DNA from: Aliikangiella sp964411875
GTDB lineage: Bacteria; Pseudomonadota; Gammaproteobacteria; Enterobacterales; Kangiellaceae
NCBI GenBank assembly: GCA_964411875.1
Contig: CAYPMT010000124.1
Location: forward strand, 1-6,614
Length of the DNA stretch: 6,614 nucleotides
Direction: 5' to 3'
Every line of letters begins with the position of its first letter. The stretch's first letter is position 1. The notes under the pieces are model-generated. The model ran no database searches, had not been told where the DNA came from, and worked only from the letters and a program-made list of their open reading frames with translations. The translations under genes and the position numbers were made by a program. This document shows, in pieces, positions 1-5,637 of the stretch.

Positions 1-487
1 TGTTTAAATACAACAACATACATACTTCTCTGCCGGGCGAGTCGTCAGCGTGTTGTTCAACAAAGTCTGTTGTATTAAGACGGAAATAATTGGTATTAAC
101 CAAAGTCTCTGCCACGTTTTCATCCGTTAATTGAACGTTAAAAATTGCGGATAATACTGTTAGAAACTCAGCACTTCTTAAATATGCTAAAAACTCTTGC
201 GCTTTATTAACTTGGTTTTTTCGCTGCCATCGATCACGTTTTACAAAACGTTGGTCCTTGCTAGTGGCTTCCCATTCAGCCGCATCCACATAGAGTGCTG
301 AATAACTGTGCTTCTGTGTCTCCCAATTATCAGTCCCTTGCTCTCCCTGTAATACATTCATCACTTCACATAGGCTGTCATCATTAAACAGGCCATCGAT
401 GATCACATGATTTGGGCACTGACTGGATAAGCTCTGACGATAACTAGCAATCGCTGACTCGACTATTTTTTCTTTATTGAGCCACAT
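1..487 (-). CDS. 2OG-Fe(II) oxygenase family protein, N-terminal part (runs off left edge)
   Basis: The frame is open from ATG at 487 to the window edge, giving the first 162 residues. An in-frame TAA lies 9 nt upstream of this ATG, so no longer N-terminus is possible; the Shine-Dalgarno is weak. At residues 134-162 the protein reads YFRLN...FVEQHADD...R..CMLLYLN. That fits the start of the double-stranded beta-helix of prolyl-4-hydroxylase-like 2-oxoglutarate/Fe(II) dioxygenases, where H146 and D148 would be the HxD iron ligands and LLYLN the following strand. The distal His and the 2OG-binding Arg would lie beyond the edge. Family members hydroxylate proteins or small molecules; the substrate here cannot be told. 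No signal peptide is seen, so it is probably cytosolic. It lies 164 bp downstream of the GGDEF-EAL gene on the same strand, with no clear promoter of its own, so read-through is possible. Confidence 0.72.
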   Translation of the reverse strand, partial: MWLNKEKIVESAIASYRQSLSSQCPNHVIIDGLFNDDSLCEVMNVLQGEQGTDNWETQKHSYSALYVDAAEWEATSKDQRFVKRDRWQRKNQVNKAQEFLAYLRSAEFLTVLSAIFNVQLTDENVAETLVNTNYFRLNTTDFVEQHADDSPGREVCMLLYLN

Positions 488-609
488 ATGCGCTTACTTG
501 TTGTCTACGGTTTTACTCTACTATTGCTCCATAAATTAATCTAGTGGATAACCGAATACTGAGTGAGCTAAAAAAAGAAGAAAGAAAAACATAAGGAAGG
601 AGGATAAAT

Positions 610-639
610 AACCACACCTTTTCAATTGCCTTTGTGGTT
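610..639 (-). terminator. Weak hairpin after the GGDEF-EAL gene, possible terminator
   Basis: A perfect 7-bp inverted repeat, AACCACA (610-616) and TGTGGTT (633-639), encloses a 16-nt loop 12 bp beyond the TAG stop of the GGDEF-EAL gene. On the minus strand it is followed by ATTTAT and then a pyrimidine-rich tract. The U-tract is poor and the loop large, so it may be a weak Rho-independent terminator or only a 3'-end stabilising hairpin. The rest of 488-651 shows no gene. Confidence 0.3.
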
Positions 640-651
640 TAGGGATTTAAA

Positions 652-3519
652 CTAACCAGCTGCAAGGTCTTGATCATCTATTAATTGGCTTAGGAGCTCT
701 TTTCGGGCTATAGGTTTACTGATTAGGTAGCCCTGAGCGTGAGATACTCCTAATTCCTCGACCTTGTTAAGAATCGCCTGATTCTCAACAAACTCTGCAA
801 TTGTTTCCATACCAAAGGCTTGAACCATTCCTGTTAAATTTTTAACAAAAATTTGATCGTCCTTATTATGATCAATGTTTTTGATGTATGAACCGTCGAG
901 CTTCACATAGTCTAGTGGCATTTTTTTTAAATAATCAAATGATGAAAAACCCACACCAAAATCATCTAACGCCAGCTTTATACCAAATTGAGAAATGGCC
1001 GTTAGGTTCTTTAATACTTGCATAAAGTTCTCGATATAAGCTGTCTCAGTAAGCTCTATTAAGAGAGAACTAGGTTCTATGCCGTACTGTTTAACACATT
1101 CAAACAAAAACCTTGGAAAATCATTGGATTGTAAGGTGGGAGTGGAGATATTGATGGAGAAGTTAACCTGACAATCTTTCTTATTAAGTTGGGATAAGGT
1201 GGCTAGACAGCTTTCTACCACCCACTCATCAATTGCGCGTATTTCTCCAGTCTTTTCAGCTATTGGAATAAATAGCGCTGGTGACACATTATTATTGCTT
1301 TCATCTTGGAGCCTAATCAATGCCTCATAATGAGAAATCTCATTATCAGAAATACTCATAATCGGCTGAAACGATAGTTCAAACTTATCGTGTTTAAGCG
1401 CATGCTTAATAGACAATATAACATCGTGCTCGCGCCTTATTTGTTGTAAACGCTGATCTTTAGCATCATAGAGCTGCCAGTTGCCCAAGCCTTTTTTCTT
1501 AGCATTTTGCATGGCTAACTTTGCATTGGCAGTAATACTTTTTTCGTTATATTCCGCACCCTCTTCTGGGAAAAATGCAGCTCCCATGCTCATTGTATAA
1601 GAAATTGTTTGACCATTTTCAAGCTCAATAGGTGAGTTAAAATCACTATTCAAATCTAATAGAAAAGTGGTTAATTTTTCTGGTGCAACACTTCTAAATA
1701 GAGCGGTGAATTCATCACCAGCAAATCGATAGATACTATCCTCATTTGTAGCCACTTTTTTTAATTTAGCGACAACATCTAAGAGCACTTGATCACCAGC
1801 GCTTTGACCGTAAATTTCATTGATTTGAGTTAAGCGATTAACATCCATAACTAATAACGCACCCGATTCGGAGCGACTAATCATCTTGCTAAAGGCGTGG
1901 TGAAACGCTCTTCTATTACCAATGGATGTGAGACTGTCGTGGTTAACAACCCAGCGAAGGTTACTTTCAGCGTTCTTTTCTCGGGTTTGATCCATGCCGA
2001 TAGATAACAGAATTTCATCACCCTGCTCGTCTTCAACTATGGAGTGTGTCCAGGAAGTAATCAGAGGTTTATTACGTTTATCTAGGGTATTCACCTGTTG
2101 GCTAAATGCGTCAATCTGATGATTTTTTAAGAACTGTACTTGCAAATTAAACTCATCAATCTCTTCAACATCACTTAAGAATGAACTGAACAGTTTAGGA
2201 GGTTCATGCAATAAAGAATCGAACTTTTTGTTACTAGAAAGAATCGTTGAATCAAATTTTTGAGTAACTATAAATATCTGCGAATTATCAAACAGTCGAG
2301 TTAAAAATGCTCTTGAACGAGACAGCGCTGCCACTTGTTCATTCAACGATACATTCTTCTCATCAAGCGTTTTATATAAACCCTGTAACTTCTTGATAAC
2401 ACGAGAAGTGTTAGTTTCCAAAAACGTAATTTCATCTGGATATTTCGTATCATTATCTAGCTTATCTAATGCTTTGGTAAACATTTTTCTAGGCATTAAA
2501 TTTAGCGCTTCGCCTATCTCTTTCAATTTATTAATTGGGCTTCTAATGGCGTAAAGTAAAACGAGTGTTGACAGTAAAAGTGCCAACAAACCAAAAATAG
2601 CGGCTCGTTTAATATTATTAGTTAGTGCTGCATAATCTTTGGTTTTATCACTTATCGAAACAAAACGAACTTGGTTTCCCAATATCTCCTTTTCTGTAAG
2701 ATTAATCTGTCTAATTAAATAGCGTTTTTTATCATGAAAAAATGACTTATTTTCACCTATTTTAGGTAAATCATGGCCTTCTAAAAACGCATTAATAACA
2801 GGGGAAATAATAGGGTAATTACTAACTGCCCAAGGGACAAACTTACGTTCACTAGAAAAATTTTGCTTAGTTCCTTCAGCATAGTCACCTTTCTCACCCC
2901 CAATTAAGATACCAACATTGTCTGCAGAGAAATTAAAGTATGTGGCTAAAATGCCTGAGATATTTTGCGCAAGAACAATAAAGCCTCGTTGTTTACCACT
3001 GGTAATAAAGGGTTCAACAATCATGAAATAACAGGCTTCTCTACAAAAAATAAACTTCTGAGGCGCCGCATTCAGCTTACTAAGCTGTAAATTTTTTTGT
3101 AAAGTTTCTTGAAATCCCTCTAAGGTATCGCTTTCAATCGATTGTTTTTGAACAAGTTTTCTTAATGACTCATCATAGATAGACAAATAATCAACATCAA
3201 GTGTAACGTTAATTCGCAACCACTGTTCATCCAACTCTTTTTGTAATTGATCACTCGATGGCGCTACATCAGCGCCTGTAAAGACCGCAAAAACCTTATT
3301 GATAATCAACTGAGAATACAGTTCCAGTTCGACTAAAGAGTCATCAATTGACGATCCTAAGATGACTGTATGCTCTTTATGAGTTTCTCGTAACTCTTGA
3401 TTGAAAAGACTGATCTGTTTGTCTGTAGTCACCCACGCCCATGCCAGAGTCAATAAGGTTAAAACAATAAATTGGAAGGCTAGAGCCTTCCATTTTAAGC
3501 TGATGTGCTTGGTAAACAA
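652..3519 (-). CDS. Membrane-anchored GGDEF-EAL cyclic-di-GMP enzyme, probable phosphodiesterase
   Basis: This 955-residue inner-membrane protein probably turns an envelope signal into a change in cyclic-di-GMP. Order: TM1 about 11-31; periplasmic domain about 32-302 (possibly Cache-like) with a C159/C163 pair; TM2 about 304-325; HAMP-like linker and coiled coil about 326-402; PAS-like domain about 403-512; GGDEF about 522-685; EAL about 700-945. The EAL domain keeps the expected residues: E732-A-L, N790, E822 in ELTET, D852-D853, K873, E912 and Q929. The GGDEF motif is AGDEF (600-604). Its metal loop is DVNRLT rather than D-x-D-x-F-K, the usual GRN end is GLG, and the I-site reads TxxD instead of RxxD. 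Phosphodiesterase output is therefore likelier, though some AGDEF proteins do make c-di-GMP. The start is TTG: an in-frame TAG lies shortly upstream and the next Met is residue 166, past TM1. AGGCGGA upstream is a plausible ribosome site. It is the last gene of the three-gene operon, 18 bp after the porin stop. Confidence 0.93.
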   Translation of the reverse strand: MFTKHISLKWKALAFQFIVLTLLTLAWAWVTTDKQISLFNQELRETHKEHTVILGSSIDDSLVELELYSQLIINKVFAVFTGADVAPSSDQLQKELDEQWLRINVTLDVDYLSIYDESLRKLVQKQSIESDTLEGFQETLQKNLQLSKLNAAPQKFIFCREACYFMIVEPFITSGKQRGFIVLAQNISGILATYFNFSADNVGILIGGEKGDYAEGTKQNFSSERKFVPWAVSNYPIISPVINAFLEGHDLPKIGENKSFFHDKKRYLIRQINLTEKEILGNQVRFVSISDKTKDYAALTNNIKRAAIFGLLALLLSTLVLLYAIRSPINKLKEIGEALNLMPRKMFTKALDKLDNDTKYPDEITFLETNTSRVIKKLQGLYKTLDEKNVSLNEQVAALSRSRAFLTRLFDNSQIFIVTQKFDSTILSSNKKFDSLLHEPPKLFSSFLSDVEEIDEFNLQVQFLKNHQIDAFSQQVNTLDKRNKPLITSWTHSIVEDEQGDEILLSIGMDQTREKNAESNLRWVVNHDSLTSIGNRRAFHHAFSKMISRSESGALLVMDVNRLTQINEIYGQSAGDQVLLDVVAKLKKVATNEDSIYRFAGDEFTALFRSVAPEKLTTFLLDLNSDFNSPIELENGQTISYTMSMGAAFFPEEGAEYNEKSITANAKLAMQNAKKKGLGNWQLYDAKDQRLQQIRREHDVILSIKHALKHDKFELSFQPIMSISDNEISHYEALIRLQDESNNNVSPALFIPIAEKTGEIRAIDEWVVESCLATLSQLNKKDCQVNFSINISTPTLQSNDFPRFLFECVKQYGIEPSSLLIELTETAYIENFMQVLKNLTAISQFGIKLALDDFGVGFSSFDYLKKMPLDYVKLDGSYIKNIDHNKDDQIFVKNLTGMVQAFGMETIAEFVENQAILNKVEELGVSHAQGYLISKPIARKELLSQLIDDQDLAAG
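3469..3497 (-). repeat. Hairpin inside the 5' end of the GGDEF-EAL gene
   Basis: TGGAAGGCT (3473-3481) and AGCCTTCCA (3484-3492) form a perfect 9-bp inverted repeat with a 2-nt centre. It extends to 3469-3497 after one mismatched pair. It lies 28-47 nt inside the reading frame (residues about 10-16, ahead of and into TM1). In the mRNA it could fold just behind the TTG start and slow or gate translation. Part of it matches a motif found twice more in the operon's regulatory region. Confidence 0.5.
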
Positions 3520-3537
3520 TGTATGCTTATCCGCCTA

Positions 3538-4758
3538 TTAGAAATGGTAAGAAAGCTGAAAAATTAATGTATCCCAGTCTTCTTGAAGGTCGTCATAGTT
3601 GATATCCCCATGACCATTAATAAACGCCGCTCCTTTGTTCTTACTGAACTCTCCAGTTAAGGCAAAGTCTGGAGTAAAGTAATATCTTGCCCCGACAGTC
3701 AGTGCTTCATTAAATTTTGTAAGCGGATTATCTCCTAACCTTGCTGCCGACTTCTTACCGTACTTATCTGATTTATCGTAATAAAGCGCTTCAGCCCTAC
3801 CGTAAAAGGTAAGTTTTTCATTAAACAACCACTCAGCCTGAGCATAGTAGGACTCTGTGTCGCTTTTAAAAATAGGTGCAAGAGATTGATCAAATGAAAT
3901 TTCATTACCGACATGCATGTATTCAATAGTGTAAATCCACTTTTTGAGCGCATGTTGTAGTGAAAGCACCTTAACGTAAGAGTCGATTTTATCAACCGGT
4001 GGAGTTGCCTTGCCTTGAATTATTTGGTTTACAAGTGCTGGCGTTATTTGAACCCCATCTTCAAAACTTAAGTTTCTAGCATCAATGTTAGAAATACCAA
4101 TTGAAGAGTTAGGTGAAAATGATGGCGTGAATTTCAACCTCCAAGAAAGTGAATCAGCTTTATTGAATTCACCTTGAATATCGTCATTAAACAATTGATA
4201 TTCAATCAAATTATTATTAATTTTTGCTTCTCCTATAGAGAGTGCAGCATCAATATCACCCAGTTTGTTATTAATAGAAAGGTATAAAGACCCGCCATCA
4301 GTCGCTATCAGAGAATCACGAAATGACTCAAAATAGACAGCTTGAGGAACAAATACACCAGGTCTTGCATGAGGTACATCTCGAACCTCATTGTACAAAC
4401 CAAATTGACTCTTAACTCGTCCTAACCTTGCTCCAAAATCAATATTGTTGGATGTGTATAGACTTTTGTCAGCCAATAAAAAGTCAACAGCTGGAGCACC
4501 GTCATTCAACTCTCCAGCCTTTCTCGACAAAATTTGTCCTGCTAAACGAAAATCATCTTTAACTTGCCACCCACCATGTAGGCCGATCTCTCTTAAATTA
4601 AAGTTTGTTCCCGTATCTTTGCTAAAAAATGGATTGTCATTACTCACAACGATAGACTGACTAGCGAAACCACTAAAGCTGAAGTCAGATGCTAGTGCAA
4701 CAATATTGAAAGGAACTAGTTGAGCGATTGCCAAAATTATCAATAAACGTTTAATCAT
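3538..4758 (-). CDS. Outer-membrane porin-like beta-barrel protein
   Basis: A 406-residue predicted outer-membrane channel. The signal peptide is residues 1-23 (MIKRLL then a hydrophobic core, ending VALA before SD). The mature part alternates polar and hydrophobic residues as in beta-strands, and ends in ...FQLSYHF, the terminal aromatic residue recognised by the BAM machinery. A conserved-looking segment at about 113-138 (GR...FGLYNEVRDVPHARPG) may form a constriction loop, but this is inference and the substrate is unknown. The ATG at 4758 is chosen over one 30 nt upstream because it has a strong GGAGG six bases away and gives a clean signal peptide, while the longer form adds a Cys/Arg-rich stretch unsuited to export. 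It overlaps the PBP-like gene by 8 bp (ATGATTAA), indicating translational coupling. Alternatives are a sugar, phosphate or dicarboxylate porin; nothing in the sequence decides between them. Confidence 0.82.
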   Translation of the reverse strand: MIKRLLIILAIAQLVPFNIVALASDFSFSGFASQSIVVSNDNPFFSKDTGTNFNLREIGLHGGWQVKDDFRLAGQILSRKAGELNDGAPAVDFLLADKSLYTSNNIDFGARLGRVKSQFGLYNEVRDVPHARPGVFVPQAVYFESFRDSLIATDGGSLYLSINNKLGDIDAALSIGEAKINNNLIEYQLFNDDIQGEFNKADSLSWRLKFTPSFSPNSSIGISNIDARNLSFEDGVQITPALVNQIIQGKATPPVDKIDSYVKVLSLQHALKKWIYTIEYMHVGNEISFDQSLAPIFKSDTESYYAQAEWLFNEKLTFYGRAEALYYDKSDKYGKKSAARLGDNPLTKFNEALTVGARYYFTPDFALTGEFSKNKGAAFINGHGDINYDDLQEDWDTLIFQLSYHF

Positions 4759-5221
4759 TCTCCGCCTCCAACACATACACTTTACCAATTAGTTTTTCTA
4801 TATCATTAATAACATCGGCAGGAACATAACCTATTGAACCAGGTGTGCTTAATATGGCTTGAATCATTTCTTCTGAGGATCCAACTTCTTGAGGGGTTTT
4901 ACCTGTACCACTAAATTTTAGACGATACCAAAGTCTGTCTAGCTGATAGGTGTGCATATTCAAATAAGACTTCACAAATGATTTGTGAATATCACTATCA
5001 TTTGGATAAACAAACACTCGAATGGGTGTATTGTCTGACCATACTTTTTTCTTCATCGCATACGCTTTTAATAACGTATTCTCTGATAGCTCTTCTTTAA
5101 CTACGCTTGGGTGATGAATCAATATGACATTAGAGTTTGCGACTGCTAATGCCGAAAAGAACAGACAAACAACCAAAGCTAGTTTTTTGAAGAGAACTTG
5201 TATTACATTTTGTAAGTTCAT
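4751..5221 (-). CDS. Short secreted PstS/PBP-like periplasmic protein
   Basis: A 156-residue predicted periplasmic protein, about 128 residues once the signal peptide (1-28, cleavage after AVA) is removed. Its second half follows the PBP-like pattern of phosphate-binding (PstS-type) proteins: W61 with a polar turn, FVYPND (70-75), F82, then LWYRLKFSGTG..P (97-110), GSSEEMIQAI (114-123) and TPGSIGYVPAD (126-136). Classical PstS is roughly twice as long with two lobes; this has about one lobe, so it may be a sensor or accessory protein rather than a transporter's binding subunit. No ABC permease or ATPase genes are nearby. It is the first gene of the operon with the porin and GGDEF-EAL genes, which suggests it supplies ligand information to the latter. 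The ATG is the only Met ahead of the signal peptide, but its Shine-Dalgarno is poor (ACTTAAG abutting the start). C19 is not in a lipobox. Confidence 0.85.
   Translation of the reverse strand: MNLQNVIQVLFKKLALVVCLFFSALAVANSNVILIHHPSVVKEELSENTLLKAYAMKKKVWSDNTPIRVFVYPNDSDIHKSFVKSYLNMHTYQLDRLWYRLKFSGTGKTPQEVGSSEEMIQAILSTPGSIGYVPADVINDIEKLIGKVYVLEAEND
4765..4769 (-). promoter_or_regulatory. Shine-Dalgarno GGAGG of the porin gene
   Basis: GGAGG lies six bases before the ATG at 4758, inside the end of the PBP-like coding sequence. It is the strongest ribosome site in the operon and decides the porin start in favour of MIKRLL. Confidence 0.75.
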
Positions 5222-5260
5222 CTTAAGTTTAGTTAACCATTTAAAAACAGCCTATAAATT

Positions 5261-5270
5261 TAGCCTTCCA
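5261..5270 (-). repeat. TGGAAGGCTA element in the operon leader
   Basis: TGGAAGGCTA reads on the minus strand 40 nt before the ATG of the PBP-like gene, inside the predicted leader RNA. The same ten bases occur at 3473-3482 (plus) and 5590-5599 (minus). Just upstream, TTCC-TTTTT-GGAA could form a small hairpin covering part of it. Confidence 0.4.
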
Positions 5271-5300
5271 AAAAGGAAAAAATCATATCGATACATTTTG

Positions 5301-5324
5301 AACGTTAAATAAACTCTTAACGCT
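5301..5324 (-). promoter_or_regulatory. Leader hairpin upstream of the PBP-like gene
   Basis: In the predicted transcript, CGTTAA (5322-5317) pairs with TTAACG (5308-5303), and a G-U and an A-U pair lengthen the stem to about 8 bp around an 8-nt loop. It sits roughly 80-100 nt before the PBP-like start. No U-run follows, so it is not a terminator. It does not match the GEMM c-di-GMP riboswitch: I see no conserved GGCAAACC-type core in this leader. Confidence 0.3.
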
Positions 5325-5433
5325 TTTCCTTGTAATGATTGATTTTCTTAACACCCTATGAAAGAAAAACAATTATTAACTTCCTACACCTACGCCTTTA
5401 AATTGCAGGGTATTTTATTATTTTTGTAGACTT

Positions 5434-5462
5434 AGTTTATGTCTAAATGTATGGTTTGTCAA
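5434..5462 (-). promoter_or_regulatory. Sigma70-type promoter of the PBP-porin-GGDEF/EAL operon
   Basis: On the minus strand the -35 is a perfect TTGACA (5462-5457), the spacer is exactly 17 bp, and the -10 is TAAACT (5439-5434, 4 of 6 to consensus). Transcription would begin near 5427, giving a leader of about 205 nt before the ATG at 5221. A weaker second candidate on the same strand is TTGATA (5534-5529), 17 bp, TGTTAT (5511-5506). Confidence 0.55.
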
Positions 5463-5498
5463 TTATTACAAGCATAGATTGATAATTGTAATGTGACA
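5457..5498. promoter_or_regulatory. Imperfect palindrome over the operon -35, candidate operator
   Basis: Two paired arms are visible: TGTCA (5457-5461) with TGACA (5494-5498), and ATTACAA (5465-5471) with TTGTAAT (5486-5492), offset by one base. The left arm contains the operon's -35, so a bound protein would control it directly. The right arm carries AATGTGA, a good CRP half-site, but the matching half is poor. On the minus strand CTGTCAC (5499-5493) resembles a PhoB heptamer. The regulator is not identifiable. Confidence 0.4.
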
Positions 5499-5510
5499 GT
5501 TATCTATAAC
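5499..5510. repeat. Small perfect palindrome GTTAT-CT-ATAAC
   Basis: A perfect 5-2-5 inverted repeat adjoins the larger palindrome. A related ATAAC (5515-5519) and GTTAT (5527-5531) pair follows. Together they make a cluster of ATAAC/GTTAT half-sites between the two divergent promoters, which could be a repeated regulator site. Confidence 0.3.
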
Positions 5511-5543
5511 AGCCATAACTTAAGTCGTTATCAATATTAGTTG

Positions 5544-5552
5544 TGCTAAAAT
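5544..5552 (+). promoter_or_regulatory. Extended -10 promoter element for the DUF3622-like gene
   Basis: TGCTAAAAT matches the extended -10 consensus TGnTATAAT at all but one position. The expected -35 region (about 5524-5529, GTCGTT) is poor, which is usual for extended -10 promoters. Transcription would start near 5559, leaving about 80 nt of leader before the ATG at 5638. That leader holds an inverted repeat, TTATGG (5552-5557) with CCATAA (5579-5584). Confidence 0.45.
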
Positions 5553-5587
5553 TATGGCTTATTCAAAAGGCTTTTTATCCATAAAAG

Positions 5588-5605
5588 TCTAGCCTTCCAT
5601 TTATT
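5588..5605 (-). repeat. Second copy of the AATAAAT-GGAAGGCTAGA element
   Basis: Read on the minus strand, this 18-bp stretch equals 3466-3484 (plus) except for one extra T in that copy. It lies in the leader of the plus-strand DUF3622-like gene, 33-50 nt before its ATG. The transcript there carries the complement of the TGGAAGGCTA in the operon leader. Confidence 0.45.
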
Positions 5606-5637
5606 TAAAACTGTTCTATCAAAGAACTCTGCGTGTT

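Noticed and set aside
3735..3995. 86-codon minus-strand frame inside the porin gene
   Set aside because: It lies wholly within the porin coding sequence in another frame, with no ribosome site and no recognisable domain.
4445..4660. 71-codon plus-strand frame antisense to the porin gene
   Set aside because: Antisense shadow of a well-supported gene; the translation looks like no known protein.
4759..4788. Longer porin start 30 nt upstream (MVKCMCWRRR...)
   Set aside because: It would put a Cys/Arg-rich stretch ahead of the signal peptide and ignore the GGAGG placed for the internal ATG.
5151..5178. Possible lipobox at C19 of the PBP-like protein
   Set aside because: The residue before Cys is Val and no small-residue pattern fits; the AVA site a few residues on suits ordinary signal peptidase I.
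5124..5312. 62-codon plus-strand frame overlapping the PBP-like gene start and leader
   Set aside because: Mostly antisense to the signal-peptide region, no ribosome site, low-complexity Lys-rich end.
5222..5427. GEMM-type cyclic-di-GMP riboswitch in the operon leader
   Set aside because: The conserved core sequences of the GEMM-I and GEMM-II classes, as I know them, are not visible.
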